Source of the DNA: Phalacrocorax aristotelis
Taxonomy: Eukaryota; Chordata; Aves; Suliformes; Phalacrocoracidae
Direction: 5' to 3'
Assembly: GCF_949628215.1 (NCBI RefSeq)
Contig: NC_134276.1
Coordinates: 105,686,756 to 105,750,755, forward strand
Length of the DNA stretch: 64,000 bases
The notes under the pieces are model-generated. The model saw nothing but the letters and a program-made list of their open reading frames with translations. It had not been told where the DNA came from and ran no database searches. The translations under genes and the position numbers were made by a program. Below, piece by piece: positions 11,911-23,700 of the stretch (its first letter is position 1; each line of letters opens with the position of its first letter).

Positions 11911-14900
11911 ACCTGAGTTTTGTTATCACAAATGAGCTGTGCGTTATGGCCAGCTCACAATAGTTTGCCTGGGGCAGGCAGGAGGAGGGAAGGGGTAGAA
12001 ATGGAAAACAGAGGAACTAAATTCACAGAGCTGAGGGGAATAGTAGTGTTACCTTTCCCTCCAGTGCCTCAGATTTTCCTTTGAATGCTCTAAACCTGTG
12101 CTTCTCGGTAATACAGAGTCAGTGGTACAATCCCCAGCTGTCTGGGAATTCAGACAGAGTCAAGTGGCATGTTTTGAATGAAATTATATGTTCTGTGGAA
12201 GACTTTCATTGCTGTAAACAAAGATCTACAGATCTCAAATTTTATCTGAATTACATGTGCATGCAAGTTTTTGCTTTTCTCACTGTCCAACTGAAAATAA
12301 ACCTAGCTATTGCACATCTCTGATATGGACCAAATAGAAAAGAGAAATATTGCTAGAAAGGTTTTAGATCCTTGGACATTTTCAGTATATGGTTTTATAA
12401 TACCAGTCTCATGGTCTGCTTCTTCATGCAAGTGTTTATGAAGAACCTAATGTACATCTAAGATGGACAGCAGAGAGAGATGCAGTTCTTTGAGTATGAC
12501 CTCACTAGGGCTTCTATAAATGTTTGACTTGAAGGAAATCTTGTTGAAAATGGTGGCCTTTAAGCAGCATCCTAGTTGCCCTTCTGTATGGAAGAGAAAT
12601 AAGGAAGAAGATAATAGGAAAAAGCCAAAAAAAAAAAAAATCTGGTACAAACACAGAGCTGTTGAGATCAGGATAAAAGCACTAAGAAGGCATCTTGTAT
12701 GCTTAAGTTCACATATGCTATATGAACTTTGTGCTAGAGCTTCAGAAAATACAGTCCCTCTCTTGCTGATTAAGTTCTGTCCAAAAGGAAAGAGGATTTA
12801 GTCTGTTCTTTGCAAGATAAGCTAAAAATGTTAGTCAGGTGTCCTATCAGTAAGGTTGGACACAGGCTGTGTACATTGGGCACCACACAGATGAGAGCAA
12901 GTTTGCCCCTATTCTAGAAGCATAAAGATTCTTGCTTCTGGAGAATTCATGCACTGGAGACTCCAGTGTTAGTCTTCCCTGCTTCCATGAAAACAAGTGT
13001 GTGTCTTTAATTTTCAAACTGCAGTTATGAAAAATAAACAACCAAATTGTGGTAAAAGTGAATAACTTTAGAATATCATTGACATTCAAACAAAAGCCTA
13101 AGCCAAATTCAGGAGTAAAAAATCTGCCATCACATTTAAACACAGCATAAAATGTTCCTTTTCTCTTAAAGAAACTGTTACAATCATTCCTAGGTATTGT
13201 GCCTTTCTTGAAATGCAACTCTCCAATCTAAACCTGAAGCTCTGGAGAGCAGGCAGCAGCAGGAGACCAAGTGTTGAGTCTATTTCTAAATACACACACA
13301 AACACATGCTAGGACTGAACAGTTTGGGTGGAAAAATCCATCTGCCCTTCATTCCTGCTGGTTTTAATTCCCCCATCACCTGCTGCTAGGAAAGTGGCAG
13401 AAAGGGTGGGACTGGTGATGAACAGAAAGCAGAGGGCAAGGAAAACACTGATTTTATCCAGTACTACAATTGCTTCCCTAATCCTGTGCATGTGTGTGGA
13501 TGGTTGGTTTGGAAGGCACACCAGAGGGAAGATAAATCAATAAAAGCTGTTCTCACAAGTTTGAAATTAAACATTAGTAAAGCACTGATAGAAAGCAGGT
13601 TTTGTCTCCACATTTTTTCTCTAAGTGGAAATTCTCTCAGTGGACATTTTAATGAGATTTTTTTCAGCTTAAAAAGAAGTTGGTTTGTTGGATTTTGGGG
13701 GGCTTGTTTTTTTTTTTTCCTTAAATTTCTTTATGGTTCTAGATATGACTTTCAAATGACCAATAATTTTGATTGGGGAAAAATTTTGATGTGCCTTCAG
13801 GGTAACAGTTAAGGAATGATTAATTCCTGTACTGTAAAGGTCCAGATTTTTATTGCTGTCACAAGGCAGATAATTTGATGACTGCTCTTTGTACAGGATA
13901 GAAAAACTAATGCAGTCAATATAGCCTTGGAATGCACTTCCTTTAACATCCGTCAAATGCCAAATAAAACGTTTTCATTAATGCAGTAATATCTCTTTTA
14001 TCATGTAAACTCTATTAAATCTACTTCTGATTAACTTAATTAAACATGTTCATTAACTAGAAATCTGAGGGGCTGCAGATGAGAAAAATATTACTGGGTG
14101 AGCCGTCCTTTGAGTCAATCAGCATTATTCTATTGGCAAAAGATGTTGTAAACCAGCAAAAAACAAATGAATGTCTAAAAGCCAGAGGAATGGATGATGT
14201 TGTAATTAGTTAATAAATCTGGACAAAAGGCCAGTTCCCCAAATGCCTTAGGTCTCTACTATGGCTCACCTCTGCATGACACAAAGAGGCATAACTTTAA
14301 GCAGCCCTGCCACATGTCAGAATAACTTCCCTAAGAAGTTATTAAGAAGGCAGGGTGTGAGGATGACCCCACCTCTCAGGACAGGAGCTCCAAGCAGTGG
14401 AGGAGAGGATTTGTACCATGCATGTGTTTGGCCAGCAAAAACTCCTCTGAAGGGAACATAAAGACCCAGCACTGAGATTTCCTCTGGGCACTAAGGCCTC
14501 TCATGTTATGCTGGTGCTCTGTAATGATGTGAAATGTGGAGTTGCCTGAGGTGGGTCTGAGCAAGAAAGCTGCAGGGTGGGGAGTATTAGTACCCCAAGC
14601 CCCAGAGAGGCAGGGCACCATGTTCTCTAACTTGCCCTTGCTCTCATCTCCCCAGGCCTGGCGTTTCTGTACTGTGCCACCTAAGCTTCGTTTTTGTTGC
14701 TCTTGGAACAGGAACATGTTAGTTAAGCACTTGTAGCTCTTACACGATCATCTGCATGTTGAGGGTTTCTGCAAGCCAGCTATGCATGAGGGAGGAAGCG
14801 CTGATAAGAAAGACGAAGGAAGAAAGGTGTGCTTCAAGGATGCTGCCTACCAAATATGCTAAGGAAGCATCCTAAATCAGACAGAAAGATGTACAGCATA

Positions 14901-17831
14901 AATTGCTCTTGTCATCCAATGTACTACATACTGCCTTGAGGAATAGAGTTGCTTTTCTTTCTTCCTGTTTTACAGAAACCATGGTGTACAGTATGCCCAA
15001 CCGAATTTGGGAGAATTTTGGCTAACTGCTGTTTTCTAAAAAACCTCTCCAATATTATTTATTGAAGTTGAAATGTGGCTCTTACTTCTGAGGAGAAAAG
15101 GCTGAAGAAAGAGCATCTGAAAAGGGGATATCCTAAGGCTGCCTTAGCAATGAAAAGCAATGTCTTGGAGAAAGGAAGCCTATGCTTCTTGTTTTCAGGA
15201 AAGGTACTTTAAATGTATGGTAGATGGGTAATGGTACAGGTACTTGGTGTAAGGAGATGTTGGACGGCTCATCAGTTGATTTAATTCAAAACAACTTTAG
15301 CATTTTCATTTTCTTCTGTTTATCCCAGCTGAAGGCCAGGTCTCTTGACCTTGCTAAGTGGATACAAATATATGTCTGCACAGCAGCAATGCTTTAGATT
15401 TTATTTTGACAACAGAAGTTATATCAGCATCAGGATGAAGAGTACCCTACCCAGGCTTAATGATTAAAAAAAAAATAAAATTCATTGGATACCAAAGTAA
15501 AAGATGAATCCTTGAGGTACCTGGTTACACTTAAAAAAATAATGCCCTGTGACTCAATTCCTTTGACTTTCAAATATGCACCCAGGTAAAAAACATACCC
15601 AAATTTACTTTCATTGGCTCTGCTGCCCTTGATGTTCTGACTGTACCACTGTATATGCATTCTTTTAAATACTCTATCTCCCCTCCTTAAAATTCAGCCT
15701 TGAGTTCGGATGCATACAGGTTGAAATTCACTTACATTTACGATATAGAAAGCAGCTGTGGTAATGGATCTGTTATAGTGTGTGAAGATAAACTCTATAG
15801 AAAAATGAGCATAGAAGACGAAGGGTTAAGTGATGATGTGAGCAGAAACTGAGCTCAAAATTGGAGCTGTTATAAATTGAGAAAACAACATAGCTCCAAG
15901 GTGGTTTATGACTTGAAAAGCGATTCATTCTTTACATAACATTACCATTAGTTACCTATGTAGGTTGTATTAAAATAAAGCCAAGAGTTAACTGAACCTT
16001 ACGTTTTATAGGTGCACTTTTAATTAAATTGTATGTTTTATCTGCAGTAATAAAATACAAGACTCATCTGAGTTAACACACAGTTTTACAGTTTTAAGGT
16101 CTGAAACATCTCCGGCATCTCCATTCAGGGCTGTTTGGTATACGAGCCATAACATCCATTGGGGGAAAGTGCTAATCTCCGAACCTTTTCATTTGCAGCT
16201 AGAAAGCTATCCTGCTCATCATGCTGATGCTGTATTAAGCAAGTAGATAAAACAGCTTCCTGTTCTGAAATGAAGTGAACCTACAAACTCAAAAGAAAAT
16301 CCTCCTAATCATCGTAGAGCACTCAGCTTTGTGTATGATTTAAATTTGAAAGCACCAATACAGGATAGTACTATAAAAATGTATTCAAGCCACGCTGAAG
16401 GACACACAACTGTTTCCTGTTGACATTGGAGGACAGGGGAGGACACTTTTACATAAGGCACATTACACGAGAAACCCTTATTTTAACCATCTGCAGTGTT
16501 CTTGCAATGTTTTGTTTCTAGCCTTTGTTGACAGTGAATAATCTTTCATATTCCCCGCTACTACAACAGGCTTAGAAGCACTTTATTTCAAGTATAACCC
16601 AGGAAAAGGCCTGATTCAGTATGTCCTGCTACTTCAGTTTTGAACTATGATTTTGCAAACTGAATTTCCAAAACTTTAGAAGGAAAACCGATGATCTGAT
16701 CTGTCACTGCTCCCTTACTGTAGCACAGTCACTTGTTCCATACTCTTTTTGAAAACTAAAAAGGCTTCAATCCAGTTCCCACTCAAAGCAGTGCAGAGCC
16801 CCCCCTCCAGTGGGTTGCTAATGAGGTTTTCTCCGTTTGGCAAAGCTCTGCATTCAGCTCTGCAAGCAGTCCAGTGGCATCGCCGTGTTTAAAAGGAGGA
16901 GGCTGAGAAGTAGCGTGCAGTATCACCGCTATGTTCACCATGCACATTGGAGGAGCCAGAGCCTGGCAGACACCTGCCAGGCCCTGTCTACCATTCCTCT
17001 GGCTGCAGCTCAGACACAATGCCTGCTCCCACCTCCAGGAAAGTTTTAAAACTAGAAAAACCACTGATGGGCAGTTATATTATGTAGAGGCCAATGCTAT
17101 GCCTTGTCTGTCCAGGCTGAATGACAGAGAGAAGGGATGTACCAAGTATAATTAATGTCTCAGTTTTGAATGCACTGGAGTTTGGACTATTTTTGCTTGT
17201 GCACAAATGACTCGGGACTTATGAATGGACTCAGATCGCTGTCAGTCCATCCTGGCAGCTATCTCTATGTGATGCATCTCTTGAGCTCTGGCAATAGAAA
17301 CTGCATGGAGCTTTTAAGGTAGAATCAGGTACAGTGGAAAGTTATTTACCTTTGACTTAGCCAAACTTGTGTGAATAATAAATGATCTGGACAAGACAGA
17401 CCAAGAAACATTTCTGCTGAAATTGGGCACGAAATTTCTTTGCAGTACTTTAGTGTCCATGAAAACTTAGAAAGCATTTCATATCCACTTATGTTGTTGA
17501 GGTCCAAAATGGTTTATAGGGACAAGTAATCTTAAACCAATTTATCTCATTTTCTCTACAGGGTTTGCTGTATTTTGGATGTTTTCTGACTGAGCTGGGA
17601 GAGAAAGAAGGAAGTAACTTTTCTTTTTTGTTTTATTGGATCTTACAATGAATTTTCCAATTATGATGGATTTGCAGTGGATTTTCAGCACTCATATGGC
17701 TGCTGAGTTCTCCAGAAGTCAATGGAGCCAGCATAAACATCTGCAGAATGGAACCTGCTACCTGTACCCTGGAGATCATCCTTGATTAGTAATGGTAATG
17801 ATTTGTGTTCATCAGTGGGCAGAACGCATCT
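11911..17831. other. Intergenic AT-rich sequence
   Basis: Nearly 6 kb in which I recognise no gene or interspersed repeat. It holds A and T runs (around 12,630 and 13,709) and short overlapping frames of up to 123 codons with no recognisable similarity. Confidence 0.5.
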
Positions 17832-18349
17832 ATAGAATCATAGAATCATAGAATCGTTAAGGTTGGAAAAGACCCTTAAGATCATCGAGTCCAACCACTA
17901 ACCTCTCACTGCCAAGTCCACCACTAAACCATAACCTCAAGCACCACGTCTACCCTTCTTTTAAATACCCCCCAGGGATGGAGACTCCACCGCCTCCCTG
18001 GGCAGCCTGTTCCAATGCCTGACAACCCTTTCGGTGAAGAAGTTTTTCCTAATGTCCAACCTAAACTTCCCCTGGCTCAGCTTGAGGCCGTTTCCTCTCG
18101 TCCTATCGCTTGTTACTCGGGAGAAGAGACCGACCCCCGCCTCGCTACAACCTCCTGTCAGGCAGATGTAGAGAGCGATAAGGTCTCCCCTCAGCCTCCT
18201 CTTCTCCAGACTAAACAACCCCAGCTGCCTCAGCCGCTCCTCATAAGACTTGTTCTCTAGACCCTTCACCAACTTTGCTGCCCTTCTTTGGACACGCTCC
18301 AGCACCTCCGTGTCCTTCTTGCAGTGAGGGGCCTAAAACTGAACTGAAC
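17832..18349 (-). mobile_element. CR1 LINE fragment with an open ORF2 C-terminus
   Basis: The element is inverted. Its 3' end is the repeat AGAATCATAGAATCATAGAATC at about 17,833, followed by GTTAAGGTTGGAAAAGACC. The minus strand is open from 18,305 to 17,961 (114 codons) and contains the CR1 blocks [37 protein letters not shown] and [18 protein letters not shown]. It is 5'-truncated before the reverse transcriptase domain. The clean frame and intact terminal repeats make it the youngest-looking CR1 here. Its 5' break coincides with a CTGAA repeat. Confidence 0.95.
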
Positions 18350-18358
18350 TGAACTGAA
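18339..18358 (+). repeat. (CTGAA)4 microsatellite at the CR1 5' break
   Basis: Four exact CTGAA units lie where recognisable CR1 sequence stops. The CR1 itself contains AAACTGAA at this point, so the repeat probably expanded from it. Confidence 0.85.
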
Positions 18359-18988
18359 TCTACGATACAGATAAACAATCTGTTCTTCTCTAAATCACTG
18401 CTTGTGGGTGTGAAAGAGATTGTTGAAGATTCTGTGTTTTGGAAAGCTTGGTGTAGCGCCTCTAGCTGAAGTATAAGACTTAGTCCCTCAAATCCGAGTT
18501 TCTGTTGCCTAAAAATGTTTACTGCATAGATATGCAAAAATGTATAACACTACCCCCTTGACTGTAATATACAGTGGAAATGTAGCTTTTGATAATCTTT
18601 CTAAGGTTATTAGCTTTGTGAATTCTTAGATAAACAAAACCGTAAGCTGACTCTTAAACAGCTACCCTTAATTCGCAAGCAATACTTTGCACAATCGTTC
18701 CCAAGAGAAATAGTATTATACTGGTAACAGGAAGTCACAAGTCATTTATGGTAAGGTTTGGTCCTTGACTGTAAATTCACTTTGAGCAAAGGTAGCATTC
18801 TTTCATCTGTCTGTAATACCACCCTGGGTTTGAATTTGAGATTTTGGGTGTTACAGTAATGTATACCTGTAATAATGCATTGCATGCACATTTACTGGGC
18901 GAATTTACATCTGAGATTTGCATGGTTTTCAGTTTAGTTTACACCCAGAAGAAGAGAGGAAGCAAAGATTATTTGAAGAAGAAATATT
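18350..18988. other. Intergenic unique sequence between two CR1 copies
   Basis: AT-rich DNA. Nothing is recognised apart from the end of the CTGAA repeat. Confidence 0.5.
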
Positions 18989-19335
18989 TTGTTATCATGC
19001 CTGACCAGCCTGCCTGCTCTCTATGATGAGATCACTGGCTGTGCGATGAAAGGGAGAGCAGCAGGTGTTGTATACCTTGACTTTAGCAAGGCCTTTGACA
19101 CTGTTTCTTGCAGTATGTTTGCTGCCAAATTGGTGAGATCTGGATTGAATAAGTGGGCAATAAGGTGGGTGGAAATTTGGCTGGACCGCTGGGCTCGAAG
19201 GGTGGTGATCAGCAGTACGAAGTCCAGCTGGCAGCTGATTACTAGTGGCACGCCTCAGGGATCAATACCACAGCCAAGACTGTTAATGGCTTTATTTACA
19301 ATGTGGACAATTCAACTGAGTGCGTGCTCAACCTG
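18989..19335 (+). mobile_element. CR1 LINE fragment, reverse transcriptase core
   Basis: The + strand is open across this piece and encodes part of the CR1 reverse transcriptase. The order is LTSLPALYDEITG, then VVYLDFSKAFDTV (motif A, with its catalytic Asp), then KSSWQLITSGTPQGS (motif B). The [FY]ADD box (motif C) and the 3' tail are missing, so both ends are truncated. It is opposite in direction to the CR1 at 17.8 kb and from a different part of the element, so it is a separate insertion. Confidence 0.9.
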
Positions 19336-20069
19336 TCCCTTCCAGAGTAAATTATTCTGTGGCTATTTTCATCTGGGGATTCACAAAATAGGTAGGGCTG
19401 AATGCAATCAGATGTAATGTGCTTGTGACACAGTGAATGCGCTAGCTCTCCTTGCTTGTAAGAACTTATTTCAGAATAGTTCTTGACAGAGTGTAAGTGT
19501 GGATTCAATAACACGCTGACTTCATCTGCACCATAGCATGAAAGAAGTGGTGTAGGACCAGGCTGGATGATTCTGTCCTAAATTGGTATTACTCCAGTTG
19601 GCTGGTTTAGTACTCCTGGGGCTGCCTCTTATGTGTAAAAAGAATCAGTAAGTAATGGTATTTTCTCTTTTATCTGAAGTGGTAAGAGCAGGCAAGGTAG
19701 ATAGCCTTAGCGTTGCTTCTGGTATTATTTTCCTGTGGTTCAGCATCACCCCCAGAGCTCTGCCTACTCTTTCACTGGCCAATGCATGTTTCTCTAGGAC
19801 CTACCCCAAAACCTAGTTCTGCCATTCTTTCCCAGGACAAGAGTGATATTAACACCACTGCTGTGGGCATTTATATGAGCAAAAAATATTGCCCTGCAAT
19901 AGACAAGCCATTTAGTATTTGCCTGGAGAAGAAAAATTCGATATCCAGAAGAGAGGTGGCAGCTGGTTTATGTCTTTACTGGTTTGAGGTTTGGAACTTT
20001 TTATTGGTGGTTTTTGTGGACCTCTGTACCAAAATAGTTGTATTTTGTCCTCAAAGCAATATATGATTT

Positions 20070-20082
20070 GGGGGGGGGGGGG
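20070..20082 (+). repeat. G13 homopolymer
   Basis: Thirteen consecutive G bases directly after ATTT. Confidence 0.9.
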
Positions 20083-20497
20083 AAACTCCCTTGATATTTT
20101 ATCCATTGGCTAGTTATTACTAGACACCTATTCCCACCTGCTGCTTTATAAACTACAGATTTAAAGCACTTCAAATAGACCACAAGACACTCATCTTCCT
20201 ATTTTCCTGTTCATATCTTCTGTTTTCAGTGTGCCTGATGTATGCGATATGAGTCATCCCTGTCACTTTTACACTTCCTGACTACCAGCAGTTTGGGATG
20301 ATACTTTTTTTTTTCCTCTCAGCTGACATTTTCTTTGGGAGTAAGGGGCAGGGATATATTTTAAAGTAAATTTAGTGTTTAAAAAGGTTGTCAGAATAGC
20401 ATGGGAACTTCTCTCCTCAGTGAAATCTGAAAAGGCACAAATTTCATCTGTTTCCTGCTGGCATTATTCTATTTTGACCTGAAAGGAGTAGGAAGGC

Positions 20498-20728
20498 TTT
20501 TCATTTTCCATACCATCCGTGTTTCTCCATCCCACTTTTTCCTTGCCTTTGCCCTTCCAGGTTTTATTCCACTGTTTCTATTTTTTTATTTCTTACTCAT
20601 TTCTTCCTCCCACCTATTCCCCCTTGCACCTTTCCCCATCTGCATTCCATGCTCCATCTCAATTTCTCAACTTTCTTCTGATTTCAACCTTTTACCCACT
20701 CCTAATTCTTTTCTTTTCTTTCTTGGAA
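20498..20728 (+). repeat. Pyrimidine-biased strand, about 230 bp
   Basis: C and T make up most of the + strand here, with scattered A and very few G, interrupting rather than periodic. It looks like a decayed polypyrimidine tract. Confidence 0.65.
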
Positions 20729-23700
20729 CAAGGATCTAAATTATATGCCAAGAGAAGGCAAACATCTCATCATATTGTAGAACCATATTGTCCTTGATGT
20801 CTACGGGCAAAAACACCAATACGTGAGTGGTCTTCTCTTTCAGCTGGAATATTTTTCCCCTAGATATCTTCTATATTTTTGGTTACATTTTTGGATGGAG
20901 GAAAGAAAAAGTGAACAAATATAATCTGCAATATAAAAAAATGTTACCACTAATATAAAAATGCTACTGCCCCAAATATACAAATCTGCAGTATCAAAGC
21001 CTTCACTTCTTGTTCAGTTTTTCATGCTCATTTTCAAGTGCAGCTGCTACTGAGATGAGACTGGAACACAAAACCCACAGCAAAGAACAGACACAATTAA
21101 TCTTAAAACAGTGCTAGGCTGCCATATTTGTAAATCTTTATAACAGACAGTAAAATATATAGTTTATCATTCCATATTTAGTCAGCCATTTTGTTTCATT
21201 TCCAAAGACACAAAGATCCACAGCAAAGATGATTATCACGTGTGTGATGTCAGAGAGAGAGTGCATTAAGCACAAACATTTAGCATTCACCTAAAGAAAA
21301 TTGTACCATAAGAAGTGTTGGTTTGCCACATCTGATAATGTCCAAGTCTTCTACAAGCTAGTTAAGTAATGCAGAGTATTATTTCGGAGAAACACTTCTT
21401 TCTGTAAAAAGTAATGGCATTATTCTTTCCTTCCCCATTCCTATTCTAAAATATATACATTTTTAAAAAAGCAAGATGGGGTTTCTTTTTTTCCTTAAGC
21501 CATGATTTATATTCTCAGGTTGTGGGGGTTTTTTTTTGAGTCATTTCTTCTTGTGGAGGCAGAAAATCAATAATCACCTTCAAAAAGAATGCATGTCAGA
21601 ACCTGACAGAGTAAAATGTATCCTTGCCATGCATTCGCCTCATATAGACTCCACAATGCTACTACTGTCCCTTGTAACCTCAAAAAAAAGAGAGAAAGAT
21701 TGAAATCCAGAGAACCTCAGTCTGAATATTGGACTTCTGATGTACTTTGAAGCCAGCAATTCATTAAGTGTGCCATTCTGGTACTGGAACAACCTGTAAA
21801 ACATTTACTCTCTCTAGAAGTATTTATCATGTACTGACAGGAACAATGAAATATGCCCATTTTTAGAATGCCCTAAAAGATCAGTTTCCACTTCAACACT
21901 CACCCACAGCAAAGTTTTATGGCACGGATGGTGCTGCCTCAAATAAGGACTTGCCAAATAGACAAGGTTCTATGACTGGACTGGATAAAGGACCTTCCAC
22001 CCACAACTTCCATTTGCCAGGACAGGAGCTTCACGTTTTCAGCTGGACTTTGCAATTGATGCTGAACACTCTGCAGGTTGATTTCAGTCACATTGCTGAT
22101 CTAAACAAATCCAATAACTAGATAAGCTATGCAGCTTAAAATGTTTTTATCAGGAGAGTTCCCTATAAAAAATTCAAAAATGTTACGTCTGTTTTATTAA
22201 CTGCAGGAGCTTAGGGGGACTTTTACTAAAACAGTTGTACTTTTACAAGCTTGGGGAAGGGAAGGGGGATTTGGCCTCTCCTCCAACATGCAGCCTTATT
22301 GAGCCCAGCAAAGCTCATTGTTTCATTGCTCAGAGATAGGTACCTACCTGTGAGCACGTGCTGTTCTTTTCCACGGGTTTGTTCAAGTGCTTGGAGTCGT
22401 GCACTTCCTTAAATGCTTTCCTGAATCAAAACTCTGAGATGACATTCTTTTACTTGACTCGGTCATTTCCTATTTGGCTGCACTCCTCCTCACAAAAATG
22501 ATTGGGTTTGCTCTCCAATGTCTCAGCAAGCAGTCAGAAATGTCTCCACAAATCTTTGGATGCCAATACAAATGCCAAAAGTGGCAAAACAAAGGTACTC
22601 CATAGCACTTTAGATTGGCATTTTCACTTTTATTGAAAAACCTCATTCTTTTTGTCAACTACGTTTGTCCATTTTGATTTATTTTCATATGCACAGCTTT
22701 TAGGATCACAGCAAAATATGATTTACAAAGTCAGATCCAACTAACTGTAGATGGGAATATCTAGAAAGCAGGAGCATTCTCAAAGCACTAATTTTAAAAG
22801 ATTCATTAGTTGTGAAATATATCCATTCTTCTTGGCTTGTTCCTGGTTTTCTGTTCACTTCTGTTATTTAGCTCAACACAGCACTTGCCTCAGTGTGAAC
22901 TCAGTCTGCCCTAAAGAAAAAAAAAATCTGATTGCTCTGACTAATAATATCTTAGTAACAGTAAGAGATAATATCTTCAGTTTGTTATGCCTGCAAAAAT
23001 GTCCGGGCCAACAGGACTGCCAAGGCTCATAAAACTCTTGCGTCACTACCAATTTATTGGCATGAATCTATCATATCTTCCTTTGATGTTTACTGGCTCA
23101 TGCCAACATTAACTTCCTTTGGTTTTAACTCTCTGTGTGTGCTTAGGCATCTTTTGGTAGTGGATATTTTTAGTTTGTAATGTTTATGTCTTCTTTTTAA
23201 TGAAACTGATGTACTAGATTGTCTTCAGATTTGGTGCTCTGAAAAAGAGGGGGTCTGCTCAGGTTGATAAGCTCTTTTCTTTTTGAATATTGAGATTAAT
23301 GTGGACTTGAGCCTAAAAAGATATGCTCTGATATTTTCTTACTTGACAAATAATGTTTAAATGTCATTACTTCAGAGAGTCAGGTTTTGTTCTTAAAAGG
23401 CCTTGAATCTCCTGCTATGATGAGACCCAGCTCTTTATAATACAGAATGTAATCAGCCACTTTCCATTATTATATTGTATGACAGTATGACTTCATTCCT
23501 AACACAATTTACTTAAATTGTACATTTTGGCAGATATGTGCATGAGACTAGAGGAGCAGAATTTCTATTCAATCACATCCTGAAACAATAACAGATTGTG
23601 TTGTAGATCTAGCTATGCTGAAGTTTCCAGCTCTGCTCATAACTTACTGCACATTATAGGAGACATTAGGAAAATACACTCGGCAAAAGACTGAAAAACA

